From Candidatus Yanofskybacteria bacterium RIFCSPHIGHO2_01_FULL_44_24 (lineage in GTDB: Bacteria; Patescibacteriota; Minisyncoccia; 2-02-FULL-40-12; GWA2-44-9), in contig MGJK01000003.1 in the NCBI GenBank assembly GCA_001794215.1, positions 1 through 46,011 of the forward strand: a stretch of DNA of 46,011 bases. Reading direction: 5' to 3'. The notes under the pieces are model-generated. The model saw only the letters and a program-made list of their open reading frames with translations. It searched no databases and was not told the DNA's origin. How positions within the stretch are numbered: position 1 is the first letter of the stretch; each line of letters begins with the position of its first letter. Positions 22,870 through 31,477 of this stretch are shown piece after piece. The translations under genes and the position numbers were made by a program.

Positions 22870-23934
22870 ATGAGACTTAAAGTATATCTAATAACAATTT
22901 TAATATCTGTTGTAGCTGGGACCAGCTGGTATCTAATGGGGGAGGGGGGGGACTTCGAGGAACGCCAGACAGGCACTATTCTTGATGGCTTTACAGATAA
23001 TGACAAGAGCCGGATAAAATCCGCCGAATCGGGGCTTATTTTGCTTAGCCAGAGAAAAGCAATATCGGCGACTGACTCTCCGGAAAAGGGGGTATTATTC
23101 TACGAAAAAGAGACCGGGAAGGTTTTTCAAGTTGATATAGCCAACAAGACTGAATCGGTAGTCTCCTCGAAAGTTCTAGAAAATTTCCTAAGCACTGTTT
23201 GGGCGCCTAATAAACGCGATGTTATATCGTTATTCTACTCCCCGAATGGGAACAGGCTGAGCTACTATGATTACGACGCTAAAAAGGCCTGGGCTTATGA
23301 CCAGAGCATTAAATCAGCCGTTTTCTCTCCTGACGGCAACTCGGTTGCTTATTTCAAGACCGGATCAGAAGAAGACGGAGGATTGAATAAGATATTCATA
23401 GCACAGCCCAACGGCAGTTATACAAAAAAGATTTTAGACACACGATTAACGGATATTGAGATGTTCTGGCCCTTGGACAGCCAGCTTTCTTTTAAAACCA
23501 AATCTTCAGTGTTTATGCTGAGCAAGGACGGGGCTTTGAGCAAGTTTTTTGATGCTTATTCCGAGACTTTGAATGTGATGTGGTCTCAAAGCGGTAAAAA
23601 GGTCCTGCTATCCTACATTAACCCGAATAACGGAATTACCGAGCTCTGGTTTAAAAACACTGACTTTGGAGGAGAGGGCTTGCTGACGACAGGAATATCG
23701 GCCTCGGACTGTGCCTGGAGCATAGATGAAGTAAATATATTTTGCGCTGCAAATAAGTTCCCCGGGAGTTTAGAGACCGAAATACGCTTGATCAGCACTG
23801 ATAACGGATCGGTTAAGACGATGGGAGTCTCGGCGGTGGGATCAAAGAACCTGTTCCTTTCATCTTTAGAAGACTTCCTTGTATTTACAAGTCCTTTGGA
23901 CGAGCGTCTGTATGCACTAAAAATCAGTAATTAG
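22870..23934 (+). CDS. membrane-anchored or secreted beta-propeller (TolB/PD40-like) protein
   Basis: Starting at ATG 22870, the 354-residue product has one N-terminal hydrophobic helix (VYLITILISVVAGTSWYL) and a repeat-rich beta domain. Blocks such as FYSPNGNRLSYYDYDAKKAW and FSPDGNSVAYFKTGS match the PD40/WD-like propeller repeat, and further degenerate copies follow (SQSGKKVLLSYI, then WSIDEVNIFCAA). It is probably exported and used for protein or glycan contact. An ATG at 22834 exists in frame but lies upstream of the -10 box, so it is disfavoured. It is the last gene of the plus-strand block and ends at a bidirectional terminator. Confidence 0.75.
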   Translation: MRLKVYLITILISVVAGTSWYLMGEGGDFEERQTGTILDGFTDNDKSRIKSAESGLILLSQRKAISATDSPEKGVLFYEKETGKVFQVDIANKTESVVSSKVLENFLSTVWAPNKRDVISLFYSPNGNRLSYYDYDAKKAWAYDQSIKSAVFSPDGNSVAYFKTGSEEDGGLNKIFIAQPNGSYTKKILDTRLTDIEMFWPLDSQLSFKTKSSVFMLSKDGALSKFFDAYSETLNVMWSQSGKKVLLSYINPNNGITELWFKNTDFGGEGLLTTGISASDCAWSIDEVNIFCAANKFPGSLETEIRLISTDNGSVKTMGVSAVGSKNLFLSSLEDFLVFTSPLDERLYALKISN

Positions 23935-23937
23935 CTC

Positions 23938-23956
23938 TTAGCGTAGTAACGCAGTA
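23938..23956 (+). repeat. short dispersed repeat (copy 2)
   Basis: It is the second copy of the repeat at 8524. Here it is nested in a larger hairpin (TTAGCT at 23931-23936 pairs with AGCTAA at 23956-23961). Confidence 0.4.
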
Positions 23957-23962
23957 GCTAAA

Positions 23963-23987
23963 AAGAGTACCTCTCAGGGGTGCTTTT
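23963..23987. terminator. bidirectional terminator between convergent genes
   Basis: AAGAGTACC (23963-23971) pairs with GGTGCTTTT (23979-23987), including two G-T wobbles. It has A/T runs on both sides and lies between the plus-strand propeller gene and the minus-strand jag gene. Confidence 0.6.
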
Positions 23988-24021
23988 GCTAAAAGCTAAA
24001 GCCTAATATGCTACGAGCTTT

Positions 24022-24495
24022 TTATGGATAAGGCTTCACGATGATCCTTCTCTGGGGCTCGTTTCCAATACTTTCAGTGGCAATGTCGGGGTAAGAAGCT
24101 AATTCCATATGAACAATTCTTCTCTCATAGGCGGACATGGGGAGGAGCGCCTCTGCTTTTTGAGTATTGCGAACCCGGGTTACCACCTGCTTGGCAAGCT
24201 CTATCACATATGAAGCTTTGGCCTTTCGGTAGTCATTAACATCAACAACGATATTTTTGAATTCATTCAAATTCTTTAGAAACATAGCCCGAACTACCTG
24301 CTCGATGGCTCTCAGGTTCTGGCCGTTCTTGCCGATAAGGAAACGGGCGTTTTCCGGAGTGTAAACCAAAACTACAAGAGCTTTGCCGTCCTTATCGACT
24401 TCCTCCCGAGTCTCAACTTGGCACTCCAAGTTCATAAAAGAGATCATCTCCCTGATTTTCTCGGCTAAATTGTTTTTTGGATTAATGGATTCCAT
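24022..24495 (-). CDS. jag: KhpB/Jag RNA-binding protein (KH and R3H domains)
   Basis: The 157-residue protein has a KH-type fold with the GxxG loop in LIGKNGQNLRAIEQ (about 73-86) and an R3H domain (YERRIVHMEL, about 124-133) with the Arg-x3-His pattern. A separate Jag N-terminal domain is missing, as in other short versions. In Firmicutes the homologue binds many RNAs and affects cell division and wall synthesis. It lies four bases after yidC in the conserved rpmH-rnpA-yidD-yidC-jag order. The C-terminal Arg/Lys tail (PQRRIIVKPYP) would help RNA binding. Confidence 0.92.
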   Translation of the reverse strand: MESINPKNNLAEKIREMISFMNLECQVETREEVDKDGKALVVLVYTPENARFLIGKNGQNLRAIEQVVRAMFLKNLNEFKNIVVDVNDYRKAKASYVIELAKQVVTRVRNTQKAEALLPMSAYERRIVHMELASYPDIATESIGNEPQRRIIVKPYP

Positions 24496-24499
24496 GCGT

Positions 24500-25189
24500 T
24501 TATTTATATCTCTGCCTTAAGTAACTCTGTTCGAAGATAGAAAATGCCGTAGTAGCCAGCCAATAAAGAACTAAACCGGCCGGCAGATTCCAACCAATAA
24601 TTATAATCATTACCGGAAAAAAATACAACATTTGCTTATTCAATGCCTGCATCGGGTCATTTTGTCCGCCGGCAGAAGTTTTATTCGTTTTAAACTGAAC
24701 AAATTGAGCGATCCCGCTTAGTATCGCCAACGGATGGCTTTTAGTGCTAACGTCAATGAAGCCGAAAGACAGCGTATTAATACTGCCGGGATTTCCGATA
24801 AATCCATACAACATATCGAGGCTCTCGGGCTTGAATCCGGCTATAAATGCCTGGTACAAAGCAATAAGTATCGGAATCTGAATAATTAAAGGCAGGCACC
24901 CCGCTAAAGGATTGATATTTTTCTCCTTATAGAGGGCCATGATGGCCGCGGATTGGGCGGTTTTATCATTTTTAAACTTATCCTTAAGCTCATTGATTTT
25001 AGAATTTATACCGGCCATGTCTTTTTGAGATTTGAACATCTTGGCTGTCAGCGGAAACATAGCCAATCTTAGAATAACGGTCAGTATAACAATAGCTAAA
25101 CCGAAATCATTCCATGGTAAGATATTGTAGATGGAGATGACTGCATTAAAGAGAGGACGATATAATATTTCTTGGAATATATTTAACAT
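24500..25189 (-). CDS. yidC: YidC/Oxa1 membrane protein insertase
   Basis: It inserts and folds membrane proteins with or without SecYEG. The 229-residue form lacks the large periplasmic domain of Gram-negative YidC and resembles Gram-positive and CPR versions. Five hydrophobic segments are visible. The conserved groove arginine is in ILTVILRLAMFPL (near 42), a charged cytoplasmic hairpin follows (KINELKDKFKND), and NPLAGCLPLIIQIPILIALY is a family hallmark. It has no lipobox Cys at the start. It is part of the origin-side operon, seven bases after yidD. Confidence 0.95.
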   Translation of the reverse strand: MLNIFQEILYRPLFNAVISIYNILPWNDFGLAIVILTVILRLAMFPLTAKMFKSQKDMAGINSKINELKDKFKNDKTAQSAAIMALYKEKNINPLAGCLPLIIQIPILIALYQAFIAGFKPESLDMLYGFIGNPGSINTLSFGFIDVSTKSHPLAILSGIAQFVQFKTNKTSAGGQNDPMQALNKQMLYFFPVMIIIIGWNLPAGLVLYWLATTAFSIFEQSYLRQRYK

Positions 25190-25196
25190 TTTTAAA

Positions 25197-25427
25197 TCAA
25201 GCTAAGTCTACCCCGCCCTTCGTGAGAGGGTTGCATCTTAAAACCCTGTAGAAGCCCCTAATAGCCCCCCTGAGAGGTCCTTTGGCTTTAATCGACTCTA
25301 TCATATAGTCAGAGCAGGTGGGGTAGTATCTGCACCCTGAACTCAAAAAACAAAAAGGAGACCGTCTCCAGATTATTTCTTGGATGCTTTTATAGAAAGA
25401 TATCGACTTTAAGATTAATCCGGTCAT
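25197..25427 (-). CDS. yidD: membrane protein insertion efficiency factor YidD
   Basis: The 76-residue protein carries the family signature CRYYPTCSDYMIESI followed by GPLRGAIRGFYRVLRCNP, with three conserved cysteines. An N-terminal amphipathic helix (LILKSISFYKSIQEII) probably lies on the inner membrane. YidD helps YidC-dependent insertion. The start overlaps the rnpA stop by four bases, so the two are translationally coupled. Confidence 0.94.
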   Translation of the reverse strand: MTGLILKSISFYKSIQEIIWRRSPFCFLSSGCRYYPTCSDYMIESIKAKGPLRGAIRGFYRVLRCNPLTKGGVDLA

Positions 25428-25768
25428 ATTAGCTTAGTTTTCTTCAAAATACCTAATAATTCATTCTTAATCAGACTGCCTTCTACGGGCGGTTTTCTGA
25501 ATCCGACCACTACATCGTAACCGGGCATAATCCGATCCATATCTGCCATCAGTGCCTCGGTAACTGTTCTTTTGACCGCATTCCTTGCCGCCGCTTTTTT
25601 AAATATTTTAGAAGGCGCTGCTATTCCGAACCTGCTTACTTTTAAGCCATTGGGTTTTATCCTTATAAATAAAAAATTGGCCTCGAAAGCCTTGCCGTTT
25701 TTAAAAACACTTTTAAACTCCCGGTCTTTTTTCAGTCTGTACTGTTTCGATAATGCCACGATGATCAA
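25424..25768 (-). CDS. rnpA: ribonuclease P protein component
   Basis: It binds RNase P RNA and helps cleave the 5' leaders of pre-tRNAs. The 114-residue protein has the family core: LKKDREFKSVFKNGK, the central beta sheet FLFIRIKPNG, and the basic RNR-type helix AARNAVKRTVTEA. The first codons MIIVA look extra, and a start at the in-frame GTG at 25759 is possible. It sits 47 bases after rpmH, the usual order. The RNase P RNA gene is not in this window. Confidence 0.93.
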   Translation of the reverse strand: MIIVALSKQYRLKKDREFKSVFKNGKAFEANFLFIRIKPNGLKVSRFGIAAPSKIFKKAAARNAVKRTVTEALMADMDRIMPGYDVVVGFRKPPVEGSLIKNELLGILKKTKLI

Positions 25769-25815
25769 TTTTCATTAAAAGAAAAATCGGCCGGATTGAA
25801 TTATTCTGCCGCCAT

Positions 25816-25953
25816 CTAAACTGTCAGCTTGTGACGTCCTTTGCCTCTCCTTCTGGCTAACACTGACCTGCCGGACTTGCTCAACATTCGGCCTAAAAAA
25901 CCGTGTTTTACCTTTCTTTTCTTCTTTTTGGGACGGTATAGCGTTGATTTCAT
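25816..25953 (-). CDS. rpmH: 50S ribosomal protein bL34
   Basis: This 45-residue, very basic protein reads [19 protein letters not shown] and then [20 protein letters not shown], the classical L34 pattern with only the first residues differing from MKRTYQP-type starts. It begins the minus-strand operon next to the dnaA region. A TTGACA (26027-26022, minus strand) with a CTAAAA-type -10 about 17 bases further on is a plausible promoter, with a leader of roughly 40 bases. Confidence 0.95.
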   Translation of the reverse strand: MKSTLYRPKKKKRKVKHGFLGRMLSKSGRSVLARRRGKGRHKLTV

Positions 25954-26224
25954 ATTATCTATTATCTTCAATATTCAATAATTTTCAAGTCCCCGGTCTT
26001 TTAGGCATGCATTTTTGGGGCTGTCAATATTGTTTTATTTTCTCCACTTGTTATAAACATCATATCAACTTTTATCTGTTTTCCTGTTATTTTTTTAATC
26101 GAGTATAATTTACTATGTGTCTTAAAAGGTTAAGTCGAAAAACGGAAAGCGCAAAATAATTTCGATCGTCCCGGCAATACTTCGTTTTTGCTTCAATTTT
26201 CGACTTTAATCTAACTGGCGTATT
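25954..26224. promoter_or_regulatory. rpmH-dnaA divergent intergenic region with structured dnaA leader
   Basis: It carries the divergent promoters of rpmH (TTGACA, minus strand, 26027-26022) and dnaA (TATAAT, plus strand, 26104-26109). The dnaA leader of about 108 bases can fold into a long hairpin: 26130-26141 pairs with 26197-26209 (one bulged base), continuing inward with AAAAACG and CGTTTTT. One imperfect DnaA-box-like 9-mer (TTCTCCACT) is near 26040. It could be part of the origin or an autoregulatory site. Confidence 0.5.
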
Positions 26225-27592
26225 ATGACTAACGAGGAAATCTGGAAAGCCGTGCTTGGAGAGATGGAGTTGATGTTGTCTAAGGCAAATTTTACGACTT
26301 GGTTTAGAAATACGTCCATTATCTCCAAGGATAGGAATGCTGTCGTTGTTAGCGTTCCGAACGGTTTCATAAAAGAGTGGCTTGAAAATAAATTTCATAA
26401 AAAAATACTCGACTCTATCAGAACCCTGACTCCCGAAATAAGAGAGATCCAGTATATAGTCGGCCATCCTAAAATAGACCTCAAACAAAATATTGATAAG
26501 GTTTTACTGGAGAAAGACCTGGAAGAAAAAATCGGCACAGCTGTGGATGTTGATGTAGACAGGACTACTAACCTAAATAAAAAATACTCTTTCGATTCTT
26601 ATGTTGTCGGGTCCAGCAACGAATTGGCTTTCGCCGCTTCTCAGGCAATCACAAAGAATATAGGAAAATTGTACAACCCTCTATTTATATATGGGGGAGT
26701 CGGCTTAGGGAAAACTCACCTTCTTCAAGCGATAGGCAATAGAATCTTATATGAGAACAGGGGAAGAGTGCTCTATGTACCGGCTGAGAAATTGACTGCC
26801 GACCTTATTGAATCGATCAGAAATAGAACGATTGAAGAGTTAAAAAATGTTTACTCTAAACTTGACCTGCTTATTATAGATGACATTCAGTTTATAGCCG
26901 GAAAAGAAAAGACTCAGGATATTGTTTTTTCTATTTTTAATGAGCTCCACGGGAAAAATAAGCAGGTTGTCCTGTCTTCCGATAGGCCGCCTAAGGCCAT
27001 CCCGGCCCTTGAGGAACGCCTCAGGTCGCGTTTTGAAGGAGGAATGATAGCCGATATAGGCACTCCTGACTTAGAGACAAGATTAGCTATTTTAAAAATG
27101 AAATCAGAGGATAAAGAGTGCGGATTAGACGCTAATACTTTATCTTATATAGCTACGAATATCCAGAAGAACGTTAGGGAGCTTGAGGGAGCACTGAACC
27201 GAGTCATTGCTTTCAGCCAGATATACAATCGCATTCCCGATCTTAAAGAGGTTAAAAATATACTAAACACCTATTTAAGCAGTCCTTACCGCAAAACCTC
27301 GCCCCAAGTTATTCTTAAAAATGTAGCTGACTTTTACAGTATCTCTCTTACCGACTTACTGAAAAGAAGCAGAAAGAAAGAAGTAGTCAGGCCCCGCCAG
27401 ATTGCCATGTTTCTATTAAGAGAGGAAACAAAACTTTCTTTTCCTGAGATAGGACAAAAACTAGGCGGCCGGGATCATTCCACTGTCATTCATGCTTTTG
27501 AAAAAATAAAAAAGGAAGAATCGGCGGATGAGCCCTTGAAACAGGAATTAGTGTTGATTAAAGAAAGGATTTATAATTCGTTTGAAAAATAA
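26225..27592 (+). CDS. dnaA: chromosomal replication initiator DnaA
   Basis: It is an AAA+ protein that binds DnaA boxes, melts the origin and helps recruit the helicase. Domain I covers about 1-90 (EEIWKAVLGEMELMLSKANF, then WF). Domain III starts with YTFDxF-like YSFDSYVVGSSN, has Walker A YGGVGLGKTHL near 155-165, Walker B LLIIDDIQFI near 219-228, and EERLRSRFEGG with the arginine-finger region. Domain IV contains the signature helix-turn-helix GGRDHSTVIHAFEKI near 420-434. The length of 455 is typical. The gene follows a long structured leader. Confidence 0.97.
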   Translation: MTNEEIWKAVLGEMELMLSKANFTTWFRNTSIISKDRNAVVVSVPNGFIKEWLENKFHKKILDSIRTLTPEIREIQYIVGHPKIDLKQNIDKVLLEKDLEEKIGTAVDVDVDRTTNLNKKYSFDSYVVGSSNELAFAASQAITKNIGKLYNPLFIYGGVGLGKTHLLQAIGNRILYENRGRVLYVPAEKLTADLIESIRNRTIEELKNVYSKLDLLIIDDIQFIAGKEKTQDIVFSIFNELHGKNKQVVLSSDRPPKAIPALEERLRSRFEGGMIADIGTPDLETRLAILKMKSEDKECGLDANTLSYIATNIQKNVRELEGALNRVIAFSQIYNRIPDLKEVKNILNTYLSSPYRKTSPQVILKNVADFYSISLTDLLKRSRKKEVVRPRQIAMFLLREETKLSFPEIGQKLGGRDHSTVIHAFEKIKKEESADEPLKQELVLIKERIYNSFEK

Positions 27593-27868
27593 TGTTGATG
27601 AATCGGTTGATATCTTTCTGAAAACTTTGTTAATAACAGGCAGACAATAATATGACAATAGATACTGTTAAAAATATTTATAAAGATAACCGGAACTTAT
27701 CCCTGAAGATATCAATAAATTGTTTATAAAATTTTTACCGGTTTTCATTCTTAATAATTTTTTAAATAATACTTCTCCACAAATCCACAGTGCTAATAAG
27801 TAATAATAAATTCTTTATAGATATTAGATAATAATTATTATTGATGGATAAGGGGCACTAATACACTT
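27593..27868. other. oriC: candidate replication origin (dnaA-dnaN intergenic)
   Basis: The 276-base gap is very AT-rich and holds DnaA-box-like 9-mers: TTCTCCACA at 27773-27781 (8 of 9 to TTATCCACA), AAATCCACA at 27781-27789 (7 of 9), and TTATCCATC on the minus strand at 27851-27843 (7 of 9). Between them lies an uninterrupted AT stretch (about 27791-27842) suited to DNA unwinding. Gene order (minus-strand ribosomal/YidC cluster on the left, dnaA-dnaN on the right) supports an origin here or in the rpmH-dnaA gap. Confidence 0.55.
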
Positions 27869-28960
27869 ATGAAAATAACTTCGTCCACTAAAAATTTAAA
27901 GAAAGCTTTGAGTTTAGTTGAAAAAATAGTATCTAAGAGTACATCACTGCCTATTTTAAATAATATATTAATAAAAACAGAAAACGGCCGGCTCAAGTTG
28001 TCGTCGACTAATTTAGAGATCGGGATCAATTATTTAATAGGCGCAAAAATAGAGGAGACGGGAGAAATAGCCGTTCCGGCCAGAATAGTTTCTGACTTTA
28101 TAAATAATATTAGAGAAGAAAAAGTATCTCTCAGTACGAAAAACAATATATTAAATATTGACTCAGATCACTGTAAAACCAGTATTTTAGGCTTTGACCC
28201 TAAGGATTTTCCGATCATACCTAAAATAAAGAAAGAGTCTTTTGCCAGTATTAATACCAAAGTCCTTAAAAGTTCTCTTATGGCTATTCTTGATTCCATA
28301 GCTCTATCCGAGGCAAGACCTGAATTAGCCGGGGTATTTGTAAGTTTTAGCTCAGATAAACTAACTTTTGCCGCTACAGACAGTTTTCGACTGACAGAAA
28401 GAATTAATGATTTTAACTGTAAAGATCAGAAATCAATTATTTTACCAAGAAGCACTGTCATTGAGCTGATAAGGGTCAGCAGCGATACAGAAGGGGATTT
28501 AGACGTTAAAATAGGCGATAATCAGATAGTTTTTTCAAATAATGACTTAGAGGTAATCTCAAGAATAGTGGAAGGAAGCTATCCTGACTATAAAAAAGTG
28601 ATTCCGGAAAAATTCGTATCGAGAGTGATCGTAAACAAGGACGATTTTGAAAAGAACACCAGATTAGCCGGACTTTTCTCTTCGAATATATCGGACATTA
28701 AAATAAAATGTCTTGAGAAAAAATTAGTCATTGTCTCTAAAAACTCAGAAAAAGGAGAGATCAATACATCAATGGAATGCGTCTTAAAGAACGAGCCGTT
28801 CGATATAGCCGTTAACTATAATTATATTTTAGATGGTCTTAAAATACTTCCGACCGAGAAAGTTATCTTAGAATTTACCGGTCATGGAAGTCCTTTAGTA
28901 TTAAGACCGGACGGCAATGAAAAAAAACTGACTTATCTGATTATGCCTCTAAGGAGTTAA
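27869..28960 (+). CDS. dnaN: DNA polymerase III beta sliding clamp
   Basis: It is the ring-shaped processivity clamp that tethers DNA polymerase and repair proteins. The 363-residue length fits three similar clamp domains. Typical features are KKALSLVEKIVSKSTSLPILNNILI at the N-terminus, FAATDSFRLTER in the second domain (near 170-182), RIVEGSYPDYKKVIP near 230, and the C-terminal LVLRPDGNEKKLTYLIMPLR that builds the partner-binding pocket. It follows the candidate origin and is 3 bases from the next gene. Confidence 0.96.
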   Translation: MKITSSTKNLKKALSLVEKIVSKSTSLPILNNILIKTENGRLKLSSTNLEIGINYLIGAKIEETGEIAVPARIVSDFINNIREEKVSLSTKNNILNIDSDHCKTSILGFDPKDFPIIPKIKKESFASINTKVLKSSLMAILDSIALSEARPELAGVFVSFSSDKLTFAATDSFRLTERINDFNCKDQKSIILPRSTVIELIRVSSDTEGDLDVKIGDNQIVFSNNDLEVISRIVEGSYPDYKKVIPEKFVSRVIVNKDDFEKNTRLAGLFSSNISDIKIKCLEKKLVIVSKNSEKGEINTSMECVLKNEPFDIAVNYNYILDGLKILPTEKVILEFTGHGSPLVLRPDGNEKKLTYLIMPLRS

Positions 28961-28963
28961 ATT

Positions 28964-29251
28964 ATGTTCAAATCACTAAATTCGAGAATTGCCAAGAAGT
29001 ACGGTAAAATAGCAAAAATTCAGAATACCAATATCGAAATAGAAAAGTCTTTTAAGAGTTTTATGACTGAACAGTTTGGACCAGTCGCTAAAAATATTTC
29101 CTGTACGGTAGTCTATGATAATAAAGCGAATTATGCCGTATTTAAATTCACGAATAAAACAGCGGCGAACGAACTAAGTCTTAGAATTAACGAACTAAAG
29201 AGATTCTTAGATAAATCCGGACTAAAGATAGGCAGGATCATAATCCAATAA
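28964..29251 (+). CDS. DciA-like (DUF721) protein, putative replicative helicase loader
   Basis: This 95-residue protein follows dnaN by three bases. The last 45 residues (NYAVFKFTNKTAANELSLRI, then LDKSGLKIGRIIIQ) fit the beta-alpha-alpha-beta end of DUF721/DciA proteins, where a strand, an Asn/Leu-rich helix and a final strand follow each other. DciA loads DnaB in bacteria without DnaC and is often near dnaA, dnaN or gyrB, which agrees with this place. The assignment is an inference from pattern and context; sequence similarity is weak. Confidence 0.55.
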   Translation: MFKSLNSRIAKKYGKIAKIQNTNIEIEKSFKSFMTEQFGPVAKNISCTVVYDNKANYAVFKFTNKTAANELSLRINELKRFLDKSGLKIGRIIIQ

Positions 29252-29253
29252 GC

Positions 29254-31380
29254 CTATCTGTAAACAGATCTGATGGCCCACTCCCAGTTATTAAATTGGG
29301 GATCGGCAGAGGGATTTTCAGGAAAAGGCCCCAGAGGGTCGTTTTTATTTACGTAAAATAAAATATTATGCATTTCCTGACCGGATGCCTGTTCGTTTTT
29401 ATATAAATACTGGCCGTTCAGCATTATTTTATTCGTGAATACAGGATCGGGGGGATTAAAAGTTTCACGAGGGAGAGCCGAAAGTGCCTTTACCATAAAT
29501 TCATGCCACATTGGCCCAGCGGCGCTGATGCCGGCTCCTTCTCTGGTCATGGACTGGTTATCGTTATTACCAACCCAAACCCCGGCGGCGAAATTAGGTG
29601 AATATCCTGCAACCCAGGCATCTCTGTTCTCTTGTGTGGTTCCGGTTTTTGCGGCCACGTCGAAATCCGGAAAATATAAAGAGCTTGAAAAGCCAAAAAC
29701 AGGGGATCGGGCACTATTGTCCGAGAGTATATCGCTGACTAATCGGGTTATTTTCGGATCTACAACGCGTAAAGGAGAAGGTTTAGATTCCTCCAGTATA
29801 TCACCATTGGGCAATTCTATTTTCTTTACTATATACCACGGATTTCTTACTCCTTCATTGGCGAATACTCCGTAAGCTGATACAAGATCGACTAATTTTA
29901 CCTCAGCTCCGCCCAGAACTAAAGATAATCCGTAACGAGACCGGTCTTCCAAAGTGGTAATGCCCATTTTTCGAGCTAAATCTATCGTATTATCAACTCC
30001 GGCAAGATAAAGAACTTTGACGGAGGGGACATTTAAAGATCGAGAAAGAGACTGGCGCAAAGTTACCGGGCCACGAAAGTCGCCATCGTAATTTTGAGGA
30101 TGATAGCAATCAAGGCCGAAAGGATCTTTTTTTTCTGAACTGTCAGGTTGGCAGTTAGGATTAAACTCTGTTTTTACATCGAAAAGAATCGTTGAGTCAG
30201 GATACCCGGCTTGAAAGGCGGCAGCATAAGCAAACGGCTTAAAGGCCGAACCGGGCTGTCTTTTGGCTGTGGCGACGTTAAAGTTACCCTGATTTTCGAT
30301 GTCGAAATAGTTAGCCGATCCCACTAAGGCAAGAAGATCTCCGGTTTTAGGATTAACCGCTGCCAAAGCCGCATTCTTGGCTTTATAGCGCTCTTTATTG
30401 ATCACCGAGTACTTTTCTACCACTTCTTCTGCGGCCTCTTGAAAGGCAGAATCAAGCGTGGTTGTGATCTTAAAGCCTCCGCTCTCGACTGCTTCCTCCC
30501 CGTATTTAGAGATCAGATATTCTTTTATCATGATTACGAAATGGGGAGCCGATATTTCTTCTTTCGCGGATTTAAACTCGACTTTTTCCGATAGAGCGTG
30601 ATTGAGTTCTTTTTCGGTGATAAATCCTAAACCGAACATTTTACTCAAAGTATCGTTTTTTCTGGACATCAACTCTTCCACGTGATTGCCGTAAGGAGAA
30701 TAATATGTGGGTGCCTTAGGGAGAGAGGCGATAATAGCCGATTCATTCAAGGTGAGGTCAGAGGCAGATTTGCCAAAAAACTGTTTACTGGCGGCTTCAA
30801 TACCGTATGAGTTTGATCCATAGGGTATCTGGTTTAAGTACATCCAGAATATCTCATCTTTTGTAAACCTTCGCTCGATTTCAATTGCGACTAAAATTTC
30901 CTTTACCTTTCTTGTAATAGTTTTTTCATCACCGAAAAGAGCCTTCTTGACCAGCTGTTGAGTGATTGTTGAACCGCCCTGAGAGATCTCAAAATTTCTC
31001 AAGTCCTTTAAAAAAGCCCTAATTATACCGCGCAGGTCGAGACCTTTGTGGGTATAAAAATCAGCATCTTCTGAAGCGATGGTCGCTTTTTTAATATACT
31101 CAGGTATCTTTTCCCAGGCGATGATGGTTCTTTTCTCTTCTCCATGGATGTCGTAAAGAAGAACCTCTCCCGTGCGGTCATATATCTTCGTAGATTCTCC
31201 GACGCGCCTTGTAGCTATGGATTCAGGATCGGGCAGAGTGTACTGAATGTAAATAAAAAGCAAAAGAAACCAGATAGCTCCCAAAACAAACAACCACAAA
31301 AAAAGCATTGACAATGCTTTAATAAATCTCATATTTCTAATTCTTTTTATCTTGTAAACTTTGAATTTAGGTCCGGCCAT
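29254..31380 (-). CDS. class A penicillin-binding protein (transglycosylase and transpeptidase)
   Basis: It polymerises and cross-links peptidoglycan outside the membrane. A single membrane helix (about 20-45) is followed by the GT51 domain with the catalytic Glu in ATIASEDADFYTHKG and the QGGSTITQQLVKKALF motif. It continues with RRFTKDEIFWMYLNQIPYG. The transpeptidase domain shows SxxK in PGSAFKPF, SxN in SRSLNVP and KTGTTQENRDAW. The length of 708 is typical of PBP1A. It shows that this cell makes a cross-linked wall. It is transcribed convergently to dnaN and divergently from tyrS. Confidence 0.95.
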   Translation of the reverse strand: MAGPKFKVYKIKRIRNMRFIKALSMLFLWLFVLGAIWFLLLFIYIQYTLPDPESIATRRVGESTKIYDRTGEVLLYDIHGEEKRTIIAWEKIPEYIKKATIASEDADFYTHKGLDLRGIIRAFLKDLRNFEISQGGSTITQQLVKKALFGDEKTITRKVKEILVAIEIERRFTKDEIFWMYLNQIPYGSNSYGIEAASKQFFGKSASDLTLNESAIIASLPKAPTYYSPYGNHVEELMSRKNDTLSKMFGLGFITEKELNHALSEKVEFKSAKEEISAPHFVIMIKEYLISKYGEEAVESGGFKITTTLDSAFQEAAEEVVEKYSVINKERYKAKNAALAAVNPKTGDLLALVGSANYFDIENQGNFNVATAKRQPGSAFKPFAYAAAFQAGYPDSTILFDVKTEFNPNCQPDSSEKKDPFGLDCYHPQNYDGDFRGPVTLRQSLSRSLNVPSVKVLYLAGVDNTIDLARKMGITTLEDRSRYGLSLVLGGAEVKLVDLVSAYGVFANEGVRNPWYIVKKIELPNGDILEESKPSPLRVVDPKITRLVSDILSDNSARSPVFGFSSSLYFPDFDVAAKTGTTQENRDAWVAGYSPNFAAGVWVGNNDNQSMTREGAGISAAGPMWHEFMVKALSALPRETFNPPDPVFTNKIMLNGQYLYKNEQASGQEMHNILFYVNKNDPLGPFPENPSADPQFNNWEWAIRSVYR

Positions 31381-31467
31381 CTTTTAAGAATAATGGCATA
31401 AATCAGCCTTCTTTACAAGGCAAAGTAATAGATCTTTGAATTTGAAGAAGCGATAAATATAAGCTAT

Positions 31468-31473
31468 TATAAT
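31468..31473 (+). promoter_or_regulatory. -10 box of tyrS (leaderless)
   Basis: TATAAT ends five bases upstream of the tyrS ATG at 31478, so the transcript should begin at or within a base or two of the start codon. No clear -35 is seen. Confidence 0.45.
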
Positions 31474-31477
31474 AACC

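Noticed and set aside
26087..26488. 133-residue minus-strand frame at the dnaA start
   Set aside because: It is antisense to dnaA and its leader, with no signals.
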